Origin: Gavia stellata
Lineage: Eukaryota; Chordata; Aves; Gaviiformes; Gaviidae
Direction: 5' to 3'
Length of the DNA: 64,000 nt
Assembly (NCBI RefSeq): GCF_030936135.1
Contig: NC_082594.1
Location: forward strand, 104,013,020-104,077,019
The translations under genes were made by a program, and so were the position numbers. Positions 55,501-64,000 of the stretch are shown here, one piece after another; position 1 is the first letter of the stretch; every line of letters begins with the position of its first letter. The notes beneath the pieces are model-generated. The model was not told where the DNA came from. It was given only the letters and a program-made list of their open reading frames with translations, and searched no databases.

Positions 55501-58500
55501 GAGATTGGAAATTCAGCAATGGCTGTTTGACCAGTGGGGGAAAAAATGTAACTGACTCCACTGGTAAGTCATACCAGTACTGAGAATATGTACAATAGCA
55601 CTTGTTGTAAACCCAAAATAGCAGAACTTAATGAATTACTAAAACTCTCCTCCTTCTCTCCCAGTTTAAAACGTTTCTCTTAACTGTTTACAGTTACTAT
55701 TCAAATCCAATTTCAACAACATATGCATGCACACCATAGAATGATTTATTCATACGTTCATAGCATTAATAAATTTTGATCAAAACTGCTGCTGCTTTTA
55801 TGTACTAGACCCACTGTGAAATACAGTTCTTGACTGTAGGTTTGATTTATAACAATAATTTATACTCAATATATCAATCTCTGAATAATTTCTTATGCAA
55901 GTTTGTACAACCAAGAAATTCTAGAAGGAAGCAAAACATCTTGCTTAGTCAACTTCCTCTCATTTGCAAGTACTTTGATTTAAAAACTATGTAAGTTCTA
56001 GAACAGAGAAAAAAAATTATGATTTTTGAAGTGCTTCAACATTAATTTATTTTAACAAAAAGAAGTTCAATAGTTCATTAGTAATACATGTAATTAATAT
56101 GTCCATTTCCATTCTAGAGTTCAGTAAAAATACTGATCGTTACACATGAAAGTGCTAAACATGATCAAATAATGAGAATATTATATAAAATGAACATAAT
56201 GACAAATAATAGATTTTTAACAAGGTTACTAAGCAAAATGAAAACTCTTTATATCAGGCATAGTACTGCTGTATAGCACAGGTTAGAAAATTAAGGTTCC
56301 CCCTTATATAGTAACATACTATTCCTTTTAAGAGAAGGAAATACTGCCAGGGAGATGGAATTTGTATTGATTGATCCAGTAGCATCTTGTAATTCTACAG
56401 CTATGCTTCTTAACTATACATATGGTATTAAGAAGTCATAATTACTTTTATTTCCTCAATAAATAAGTTTGTCACTAAGCGCTCATCAGAAAGGAGCTCT
56501 CCCCAAGGATGAAAGTGAAGATTTAGAGCTACATATCAACATTTGTTTCCCCGTGTCAGTATTCTGACCAAACAAAAGCAGTAAAATAAGAAGTCAACAG
56601 CATTTACTAGTTGGTTGATTTCAACTTCAATTATAAAAATTTTCTAGTTATAAGTTTTACAGGAAAGTAATATTTATTCAGCTAATCTCAGCAAAGACTA
56701 CTGGCATTTTTGTGTGCTTTATATATGTCTAGAGATAAGTCCTAGAATTCACAAAGAAAAGAAAACACAAATTATATCAAAGCCTCTGTTGCCCTCCAGC
56801 TACGTACTACAACTGTTGCCTGACAAACTCACCACACACTCCAGTTGTCCAAACTGAGAACCAAACAATGGGGATCTGATCTTGGCGTTGTATAATGCTT
56901 TAAAGCATGCTGTTCTTGAGAATTTCTGCCACAGCCCTATAATGTTGATAACCAGAAGCGTCACAAAATCCAGTTGACTATCAATGAAACATACATAAAG
57001 TCAGACCATAAACAAAGTATTAAAATGAAAACTGTTTAATCATGTTAAACTAATTAGGATGAATAGATGGGTGTCTATTTCAAGACAGTTATTTCTGCAG
57101 AGAGAAAGGTAACTTACTGGGTGCAGGATAACTATAAAGTTGCTCGGGGACTGAGTATCTAATTTACAAATTCCAGTTTGATCAGCTTGAAGAACGAAAA
57201 AGCAAAAACCTCTTCAGCATGCAGAGTTCTACGTTTAATAAACTAATGTGAGCGTAAGATCTTATTGTAAAAATCACAAATTAAGAGCATTAACAGAAAT
57301 TTTTATTTCCTTAGCAAAATAATTTTTACTTTCTAGGAAAAGAAGTTTTAGCCTCAAGATGGTGTTTTAGCCTTAAGTCTGCTAAATGCCTTTGTGCCAA
57401 GCTTCTAAGTACTTCATTCGCAATTCAGAGTGGACAGTTCTTAATCACACTAAAAATATATAAAATCATTTATATAGTACCACCTTTAAAATAAAAAAGA
57501 GATAGTATAGGAGTTCAGTTAGAAGCTCTCTTGTTCCAGTATATTATGAGGCACTGAAAGATATTAAGACAAATTAACAACAGAACAAGAGATACCCTAT
57601 GGCCGCATTTTAGACACAACCATATCGAAGGGCTTTCGTCAGTCTCCTCCTCAGATTTCTCTTGTGTTTTATTGTCTGCCTTGCAGTCCTGACAAACATG
57701 CCATTCCACGTTCAGCAGTGCCTTCTTCAGGTGACCTTGTTCCAATCCTTTACGAATATGCTTGCATGTAGGTTCTACAAAATAAAAAGCACAAGTAGGA
57801 TATAGGTATCATGACAAATGCAAATGTCTCTAGGCTTCAAAGACACAGGCAGCAATCCATAAGCTAGCATAGCCTTTCTAGAGTCAAAGAAACACAGACA
57901 ATTTAGCAGATATATCTTTTGTTACCCCCATTCACAATCCAGTGATATTGTTGCTGCATCCTAAATTGCTGCATTACAAAAAACCCCAAAAGTATCACTC
58001 AAATCTGCATCTAGTCAGAGGAGTTGACAAAACCTTTGGATACAAACCTACCTACTGTGCCAGGCTGTGGGCTTCTATTATTGTGGCGTTACGATTCCCA
58101 CACTTCCCAGGGAGCAGCCACAGCCCACTGCCACGGTTCCCAGTCACCAAGGCAGCACCTGGCTGGCCTATAAAAGTGGAGATTATGGAGGTTACGCTTC
58201 CAGATGAGCTGCCTCAGTGATATTATGCAGCAGACTATGGTAAAAAAGAATGGCAGAGTCATCCTACCTATACCATTATCACTTCACACTACAATACTAC
58301 ACCCTACTCAGAGCTGCACCTTCTGGGCCTGGTGTGAACTCCATCTATTTAACCAAACTCTGCTAAAAATGGTTACACTGAGAACAGGCATCTGTTGCTA
58401 AGAGTTACTATCAGGAGTTTAATGATCTTATTTCTTTTTTCATTTTTGAGGTTGTTGGTTACGCTGTCACTTAAGCAAAGAGAAGCTGCCTCTAAGCTTA

Positions 58501-60062
58501 AGTCATGTACAGAGAAATTGTGATTGACAGATAATGTGTATGCAAAATGATTCAAGTTCTTCCAAATAAAAAACGAGGAACATACTTTTTTTTTTTTTTT
58601 ACAGTGTAGGTTTCTAAGACATTTAGCATCAGCAGCCTACAATTCTTCACTATCTGCAGTTACAAATGTCTAAATTTGCAAATACAGGGTCAAATATCTA
58701 GCAGTACAAAGAGTTACCTCAAAAGTCAAAAAGCACAGAGTAAACAAACCCATGCTAAAAGAAAAATGCTGTATGTACTTAATATGTTTTTTTAAAAAAA
58801 AATCACATTTTTGTGAAATTATTATGAGAAGAATTACATAGCTGTTTACATAATTCAACTGTCTTAAGTCCTTTGCTACAAAGGTATTTTTATTGCTCAG
58901 ATACCATCATAGCTCTGAATCTATCTTTTTTGAGGACCATATGCAAGATTACAGCCACAAGATAGCAAACTTTTCTTGGAACGAGCTGAAACTGGTGAAA
59001 AGTTTTGCACCTACAGTTCTATTTCTGTCTGAGATTATAGGACTTTACCACATTACAAATGCTAGCCAATGAGAGCCAAATACAGACATTTAGATGCATT
59101 CTTTAAGCTTTTTTTAAAAATACAAGCTTCATCTACAACTTCAAAACTGTGTTTTTTAAACAAACCTTTTGTATATTGGCCACTGCTATCCAGTGAAATT
59201 ATTCACCATGATCAGTCTTAGTTTCCATTTGTGGCTTTACAGGACTTTGTCAGGATAAGCTAGCCTATTTTTAGCCAAAGTGAGATGTCATCAGCAATTG
59301 CACCATAACTGATTTTTTTTGCTGGAGAAAAATGAGGACCAGTCATAGGAGACATTGATCTTCACTCCAGAAAAAAAAAAAAGGAAAAAAAAAAAGGACA
59401 AAAGCAGCTAAAAAGCCATAGGAGACAGAATCTACCACAAGACCAGAACAAGCAGGAAACCAAAGTAGAATAGAATTGAATTTAATGAAAAAGCATTATG
59501 ACTAGAGAGCTGAGGTGTCCAGGGCTAGTACGAAGTTAGTTGCTAATGTAAAGACAAATGGTTTCACGAAAATATTTTAGTCAAAATCTTTTTTGCAGAA
59601 GTGAGAATCTTCTGCAACAAAATCTTCATTAGGAAAATGCTACTTAAACCTATCATGACAAGCTTAGTAGCTGACTCTACACACCCTTTATATTCTGAGG
59701 AATTTTATATAATTCAATACGATCTGTGTATCGGTAAAGAACTGAGTGTCTGAGTTTCTTGAAAACCAGAAAATAATTCTGGTTTTCAAGACAGGATTGT
59801 TATTTTCTAGCATATTTAGAAAAGTAAAAACACTCATGTTTCTTGGTAGACTTCAGTTTCAATTATGTAAACCCACACTTTGTAAATGAGACTTCAAAGC
59901 CAGTGACTAGTGCAAAGGCCTTCTAATATTAGTGAGTTTTTCAAGCCCTCTTTGAGGTTAAAACAAACGTTAGGACCACAGACTTCTCTGAGGACACATA
60001 CCCAGCGTATCCAGAGACTCATCAGACTGTGCAGTTTTGCCTTTGATGCGTTTCTTTCCCAT
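40552..60062 (-). CDS. USP16: USP16, ubiquitin carboxyl-terminal hydrolase 16 (Ubp-M)
   Basis: USP16 is a cysteine protease known to deubiquitinate histone H2A, acting in mitosis and gene regulation. Minus-strand coding exons in order: 60062-60002, 57774-57596, 56936-56833, 54424-54321, 52480-52299, 51304-51212, 50523-50393, 50023-49936, 47852-47774, 46868-46777, 45994-45938, 44800-44633, 44016-43344, 42628-42534, 41343-41257, 40943-40787, 40676-40552. All phases fit, giving 824 residues (human 823). The N-terminal zinc-finger UBP domain begins at Cys24/His26 and includes WLCLKCGH and [15 protein letters not shown]. The USP domain has the Cys box [16 protein letters not shown] with Cys203, [20 protein letters not shown], and the His box [14 protein letters not shown] with His758, then WFHISD with Asp799. 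Catalytic residues are intact. The 673-nt acidic exon is the least conserved part, as in other species. The start [10 protein letters not shown] is the family N-terminus. Confidence 0.97.
42467..42481. repeat. (TA)n microsatellite
   Basis: A run of TATATATATATATA in a USP16 intron. Simple sequence only. Confidence 0.8.
44121..44144. repeat. G24 homopolymer (C24 on the USP16 sense strand)
   Basis: Twenty-four uninterrupted G, about 105 bases before the acceptor of the large acidic USP16 exon. On the sense strand it reads C24 followed directly by TTGCAG, a perfect-looking splice acceptor at 44114. Run length is prone to sequencing and assembly error. Confidence 0.85.
47393..47411. repeat. T-run
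   Basis: Nineteen T after a GTTTTGTTTTTTGGGG stretch in a USP16 intron. Simple sequence, possibly the tail of a decayed retroposon, but no body is recognisable. Confidence 0.7.
48010..49190 (+). mobile_element. Endogenous-retrovirus LTR-like element in a USP16 intron
   Basis: The block between two USP16 exons differs in style from the surrounding intron and reads like an LTR in plus orientation (antisense to USP16). It has a TTTATAA motif near 48,684, a poly-A signal AATAAA at 48804-48809 after TTGCTT, and a downstream U5-like part made of repeated units (listed separately). A direct repeat GCTGCATATTTAC(T/C)ACCCTGA occurs twice near 48,200-48,240. No matching target duplication was found with likely TG...CA ends, so the limits are approximate and part of an internal region may be included. 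No coding frame of a retrovirus is recognised. The family is unknown to me. Confidence 0.55.
48916..49050 (+). repeat. Two tandem 71-bp units, each a nested inverted repeat
   Basis: Two copies start at 48916 and 48987. Each has an outer arm pair GTTACAAGT/ACTTGTAAC (48918-48926 with 48969-48977; 48989-48997, one mismatch, with 49040-49048). Each also has an inner perfect arm pair GTTCAAT-AC-ATTGAAC (48945-48960; 49016-49031). Two weaker relatives of the inner hairpin (GTTCTCATTGAAC and GTTCATGGAAC) lie just upstream near 48,838-48,895. Confidence 0.9.
59369..59395. repeat. A-rich simple sequence
   Basis: A run of A, GG, then a second run of A, in a USP16 intron. Simple sequence only. Confidence 0.7.
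59757..59791. repeat. Perfect 15-bp inverted repeat with 5-nt loop
   Basis: TCTTGAAAACCAGAA, then the loop AATAA, then TTCTGGTTTTCAAGA. The stem is perfect and stops abruptly at both sides. It lies about 210 bases downstream of the USP16 start exon, in its first coding intron. Confidence 0.9.
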
Positions 60063-60100
60063 ATTTGTAGTCTGTAATTTTTCTTACATGGAACAGTGAC
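60063..60100 (-). other. USP16: USP16 5' UTR part of exon 2
   Basis: The exon bearing the start codon begins at 60100 after the acceptor TTTTTCTTTGCTAG. The 38 bases before the ATG contain an upstream ATG directly followed by TAA. Confidence 0.75.
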
Positions 60101-60259
60101 CTAGCAAAGAAAAACAGTAAGTTAGAAAGTAGTTTTTGGTTTCACTTCTGCATTGCTAAACAATAAATTATTTCTATGGCCAAGATGTCCCTTGAGATGA
60201 ATTAACTAGTTTTAATTTGACATTTTTCAAAAGAAAATAAACTAATCATACTTTAACAT

Positions 60260-60867
60260 TGTGCTGGTTTTGGCTGGGGTAGAGTTAATTTTCTTCATAA
60301 TAGCTAGTATGGGGCTGAGTTTTGGATTTGTGCTGGAAACAGTGTTGATAAAGCAGGGATGTTTTAGTTACTGCTGAGCAGGGCTTACACAGAGTCAAGG
60401 CCTTTTCTGTCTCTCACACCACTCCACCAGCGAGCAGGCTGGGGGTGCACAAAAAGTTGGGAGGGGACACAGCTGGGGCAGCTGACCCCAGCTGACCAAA
60501 GGGATATTCCATACCATATGACAGCATATAAAGCTGGGGGAAGAAGAAGGGGGAAGAAGAAGGGGGAGGAGGGGGGGACACATACAGGGTGATGGCGTTT
60601 GTCTTCCCAAGTAACCGTTACGCGTGATGGAGCCCTGCTTTCCTGGAGATGGCTGAACACCTGCCTGCCCATGGGAAGTGGTGAATGAATTCCTTGTTTT
60701 GCTTTGCTTGCCTGTGCAGCTTTTGCTTTACCTATTAAACTGTCTTTATCTCAACCCAAGAGTTTTCTCACTTCTACTCTTCCAATTCTCTCCCCCCATC
60801 CCACCTGGGGGGGAGTGAGCAAGCAGTTGTGTGGTGCTTAGTTGCTGGCTGGGACTAAACCACGACA
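60260..60867 (+). mobile_element. Solo LTR, avian ERVL type
   Basis: A 608-bp LTR starting TGTGCTGGTTTTGGCTGG and ending ACTAAACCACGACA, i.e. TG...CA. It is flanked by AACAT (60255-60259) and AGCAT (60868-60872), a 5-bp target duplication with one mismatch. It contains a TATAAA box at 60527-60532, a purine-rich GAAGAAGGGGG repeat after it, and ATTAAA at 60734-60739 as likely poly-A signal. No internal retroviral sequence remains, so it is a recombination product. Its orientation is opposite to USP16. The sequence is a well-known abundant LTR family of birds; the name is left open. Confidence 0.88.
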
Positions 60868-62206
60868 AGCATGAAACAATTGTAACTGTTGTAGAGGCAA
60901 GATCACAATGTGAATTACAAAAACCAAACGATTTAAAGCCTTAAATCAAAAGCATTGCACAAAAGAACAAGATGGGAAACTTAAGTATCAAAAATCCCAT
61001 AAACCTTTAGGACTTGTACTTTAAATAACTAATAACACAGGGATTTTAGGAAAAAGAATTGTGTTTGTCCCAAATAAACCTTCAAGTTTTTTGCAATTAC
61101 AATATTTCAGTTTTCCTTACTGCAAATTCCTTGTATGTTTGATGAAGTCTGACACATGCAAATACTCTAACATATTTGAAAATATATAGACAATGGGAGT
61201 GTCAATTTTTCAATTTCTTCACTGGGGGAGATTTATCATCAACTTCCCAACAAACCAAGCAAATAATTCAGATGGGGTCTGTTATTCAGTGTGCCTGTAA
61301 ACCCTTCTAGACAAGAGTTATCTACCACTATAAAGTCTTAAGCCAAGTGCTTGCCTTCAAAAAGTTGGCTACTGCACATACGGTAAGACATTTTTATCTT
61401 CTGGTCTGTAGCGCATGGAAGGCCCTGTGCCTTATCTCACAAAAGATCATTCAAAAAGATCAAGTAAACTTAAAAATCGACATATGCTATACAGTGAAAA
61501 CATGCAAGCTAAAAAGGTTCAAAATCAAGTCTCTGCAATCTTTGCAGTCTGGCCTAACCCTGCTGTCCACCCTTCACGTAAACACGTTAGCACAGCACTA
61601 AATCTGACTTGTAACAGCCATCCTTTCAAAACCATTTCTTAGCTCGTACTCAACAGCACACCTGCCACAGAGAACAGCTGCCCACTTGGAGCTGTCACAG
61701 CCAAAAAATGAAGCCAGCCCAAGAGAATCAGAGAGAAACTAAACTGGGAAGAGTTTAGGCATGACACCTAGAGAGGCCTTTTTGTATGAAAAACCTTTTT
61801 GAAGCATGCTTTTAGGACAGATTACCCCGTTGTTAAACGACAGGCAGGCAGCCACTTCATCAAGAGTGGAATTATCAACTTTTGCAACTTAGCCTTCAGT
61901 TTGTTCAGAAAAAGAAAAACAGTTCATCCAACAAACTCCCTCTACAGAACATTTTTCAGCAAAAAGCTACAACATCTGATCTTACATGAACAACTCTAAA
62001 ACGTTAAAATCCTTTCCCAACTGCCTTTGCTCCCGCCGGGAAGAGAGGACAGCATGAACACAGACAGCTGTTAGTTTAACCCTCGCTGTGTCTGGACAGA
62101 CTTGTCTGACAGGCTCTTCACCAGCCTTTTCCACGGAACAGCCCACACGAGGAAAGCGCCGCACAGCCCAATACCTAAAGCAATAAAACTACGGTTTGTT
62201 TCGGTT

Positions 62207-62223
62207 CCCCCCCCCCCCCCCCC
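62207..62223. repeat. C17 homopolymer
   Basis: Seventeen C close to the left border of the USP16/RWDD2B CpG island. Its length is uncertain because of homopolymer error. Confidence 0.85.
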
Positions 62224-62524
62224 GTAAGAAAGACAGCTCTGCAAACGACCAGAAGTGCACCTGCGTTGCACGCAGACCCGGGGAAAATGCCCAGAGAGGC
62301 ATGCCTGGGGAACCACCGGGGCGCGGCGGGCGCCTGCCCCAGGCAGCAGGCCGGGCCCCGGAGCCTCCGCCAGACACCTGTGGCCAGCGGGGAGCCGACA
62401 CTCCCTGTCCCAAGGGCAACGGCGGAAAGCAGGTGCGCCCCGGGACTCGGCACAGACCGGCTGGGCGCTCGGCTCGGCTCGTCCCCCAGCCACCCGCCGG
62501 GCCGCACCACTCACCCCGTCCCGC

Positions 62525-62554
62525 GGGCCGGGCCGGGCCGGGCCGGGCCGGGCC
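62525..62554 (+). repeat. (GGGCC)6 array
   Basis: Six perfect GGGCC units in the promoter island. The G-runs are long enough for possible G-quadruplex formation on the plus strand. Confidence 0.95.
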
Positions 62555-62830
62555 GCCCACGTGCTCCCCGGCCCCGCGGCGCCCGCGCCGCACACACTCG
62601 CCCCACTGCCGCACACCCCACGGCTCTGCACCGCCCCGCCTGCTTCCGATTGGCCCGCGACCGCCTCCCGCGCCTTCACTGACAGGCGCCACAGCCAATA
62701 CGAAAAGCCGAGTGTCCCGGCCAGAGAGAAGGCTGCGGAGCGTCGGAGGAGTGTGTCCCGGGGCGGTGGAAGGAGGGCGGCCGCGGTGGTAGGAGCGCGA
62801 CGGCAGGAACGGGGGGCTTCCGTCCCTCAC

Positions 62831-62955
62831 CTGCCGGCGCCGCGGGACGAGCAGCTTGGCAGCACATGGCTCCGTCTTGGGGCGGCCCGACAGCTTCACC
62901 TCATCCCCAAGCAATTGGGCGACGGTCACCAGCTGCCATGGGCGCTTCCGGCGCG
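62831..62955 (-). other. USP16: USP16 noncoding first exon (probable)
   Basis: On the minus strand a good donor GGCAG|GTGAGG ends an exon at 62831 inside the CpG island. The transcription start was not determined and is placed at roughly 62,950, next to a CCGGAAGCG ETS-type motif. The exon holds two upstream ATGs: one at 62939 with a 12-codon frame, and one at 62867 whose frame crosses into exon 2 and stops before the main ATG. Joining to the acceptor at 60100 is inference from position. Confidence 0.55.
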
Positions 62956-63015
62956 TTGCATTGTGGGGCCGTGAGGACACGGAGCGGGGGAGGGAACGGG
63001 GTCGAGGACGTGTCA

Positions 63016-63025
63016 GCGCATGCGC
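63016..63025. promoter_or_regulatory. NRF1 palindrome
   Basis: GCGCATGCGC followed by A, the perfect NRF1 consensus core, in the centre of the shared USP16/RWDD2B promoter. Confidence 0.65.
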
Positions 63026-63076
63026 AGGCTCCTCGGCCTGCACTCTCGCGGCCCTCGGGGCTGCCGGTGGGAGCCC

Positions 63077-63100
63077 GGGGCCGGGGCCGGGGCCGGGGCC
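63077..63100 (+). repeat. (GGGGCC)4 array
   Basis: Four perfect GGGGCC units followed by GGCCGG. Four G4 runs make a minimal intramolecular G-quadruplex motif. Confidence 0.95.
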
Positions 63101-63235
63101 GGCCGGTGCTGTCAGGCCGGGATTGCTCGGCGGGGTAGTGGAGGCTCCCCAGGCGCGCTAACGTCCACCTCTGTGGCCGCCAAAGCGGCAGAGGCGGCTG
63201 CGCCCCAGGTGTGCGGCCCTGTGAGATAGAAATTT

Positions 63236-63446
63236 ATTTGGTGACACACCACCACCTCCTGTCCCGTCGCAGATCAATGGAAACCTCATGGACTGTCACA
63301 GAGGATCTTCACGCTCCTAACTGCCCAACATATATGAGCTAGTTTTGACGGGCTTGGTGAGAAGGATTAATACAATTTACGTGGAGGTAGTTAAGGAACT
63401 TAGTCCCATATTCAAGCCCTGTTTTTCTTCCCTAATTTCTTCTTAG
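63236..63446 (+). other. Probable first intron of RWDD2B
   Basis: Sequence between the CpG island and the acceptor of the start-codon exon. No feature is recognised. It could be partly 5' UTR if the first exon extends further. Confidence 0.4.
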
Positions 63447-63463
63447 CTTAGGAAACAACAGAA

Positions 63464-63828
63464 ATGACTAACCGAGAAGAAGCTGAGATACAAATTTCGG
63501 AATTAGATTTACTCTCCAGCATGTTTCCTTATGAGGAAGAGTTCATTGTGACTGACCAGCTGGCTGTAGCAGAACTAAAGCACTACCTTGAAAATGAGTC
63601 TGCAGAGGTGCCATCTTCAAAAGTTCAGTTTATACTGAATGTAAAGCTAGAGGTCTCTAATGCCTCTATGGTATTGTAAACACATTTTTTAAAATTTTTA
63701 TTTTTATTTTGTGGGATTTTAGGGCTTACTTGAACTGAACATTTGCTCATTTGTTTTTAGGTGGAATTCTCTATGGCCTGTGCCTTACCATTTAAATATC
63801 CGACTGTTCTACCAGAAATTACTGTGAG
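63464..63828 (+). CDS. RWDD2B: RWDD2B, RWD domain-containing protein 2B (5' part)
   Basis: RWDD2B is a small protein with an N-terminal RWD domain and a C-terminal DUF1115-type part; its function is poorly known. Two coding exons are in the window: 63464-63670 (69 codons, after a TTTCTTCTTAG acceptor a few bases before the ATG, donor GTATTG) and 63761-63828 (68 nt, ending in phase 2 before GTATAGC). They encode an RWD start (ISELDLLSSMFPYEEEF, DQLAVAELKHYLE) and then the RWD core FKYPTVLPEITVR with the YPxxxP motif. The ATG is equivalent to an internal methionine of the longer human protein, and no in-frame upstream extension is seen in this exon. The rest of the gene (about two thirds of the protein) is beyond the right edge. 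A noncoding first exon probably lies in the CpG island; a possible donor is CCCAG|GTGTGC at about 63208. Confidence 0.93.
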
Positions 63829-64000
63829 GTATAGCATTAAAAGTACAGCTAATAAAAACATTTACAAGCTATGGTGTACTACATAAGTACAGATATGATG
63901 GGAAAAAACAGTCCTTTTTTGATAGTTTACTGACAAATTAAGCCAGATGGACAACAATGTTGAAGAAAAACTAATCTCCAAGGCTATGATTTCTTTGGTG

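Larger units (their letters stand above)
62290..63235. promoter_or_regulatory. Bidirectional CpG-island promoter of USP16 and RWDD2B
   Basis: A strong GC/CpG block between the head-to-head genes USP16 (minus) and RWDD2B (plus). Motifs include the perfect NRF1 palindrome GCGCATGCGC (63016-63025), CTTCCGGCG (ETS type, 62945-62953), and GGGCC and GGGGCC arrays. No TATA box is seen. The long open frames on both strands here come from the base composition. Confidence 0.8.

Noticed and set aside
62189-63043. Long overlapping open frames on both strands in the right CpG island (up to 284 codons)
   Set aside because: GC-rich sequence has few stop codons; frames overlap on several strands at once, run over the homopolymer and the GGGCC array, and have proline/arginine/glycine-rich random composition.
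1-64000. CRISPR arrays, operons or bacterial-type systems
   Set aside because: None seen; the window is spliced vertebrate DNA.

Overview
This is vertebrate nuclear DNA, most likely from a bird. The genes have many small exons with GT-AG introns (plus one GC-AG intron). Two GC-rich promoter islands stand out against AT-rich introns. The mobile elements are typical avian ones: the 3' end of a CR1 LINE, an ERVL-type solo LTR and other LTR-derived sequence. The gene order MAP3K7CL - CCT8 - USP16 - RWDD2B matches the synteny block on human chromosome 21q21.3; by established knowledge this block is on chromosome 1 in chicken.

Layout. 1-25,150: intronic or intergenic DNA. One exon is recognised, the start-codon exon of MAP3K7CL on the minus strand (6457-6565); the rest of that gene lies beyond the left edge. 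25,185-26,110: CpG island of CCT8. 25,574-37,158: complete CCT8 on the plus strand, 14 constant coding exons followed by two alternative terminal exons. This gives a 548-residue product like the human protein, or a 553-residue product with another tail. 37,345-39,455: repeat block between the convergent 3' ends of CCT8 and USP16 (an LTR-type repeat, then a CR1 fragment). 40,552-60,100: complete USP16 coding region on the minus strand, 17 coding exons adding up to 824 residues (human 823), with a noncoding first exon ending at 62,831. Two LTR elements sit inside USP16 introns. 62,290-63,235: second CpG island, shared head-to-head by USP16 (minus) and RWDD2B (plus). 63,464-63,828: first two coding exons of RWDD2B, cut off by the right edge.

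Functionally, CCT8 is the theta subunit of the cytosolic chaperonin TRiC/CCT. USP16 is a ubiquitin hydrolase known for removing ubiquitin from histone H2A. RWDD2B is a poorly characterised RWD-domain protein, and MAP3K7CL a short TAK1-like coiled-coil protein. Both CpG islands hold NRF1-like palindromes, which fits housekeeping promoters.

The most noteworthy points are the duplicated last exon of CCT8; a GC-AG intron in CCT8; an LTR in USP16 carrying two tandem 71-bp units, each a nested hairpin; a C24 tract on the USP16 sense strand that builds a cryptic acceptor leading to an early stop; and GGGGCC/GGGCC arrays in the USP16-RWDD2B promoter. I found no clear new multi-gene system. Exons were placed by reading splice sites and reading frame against family knowledge; no database search was run.
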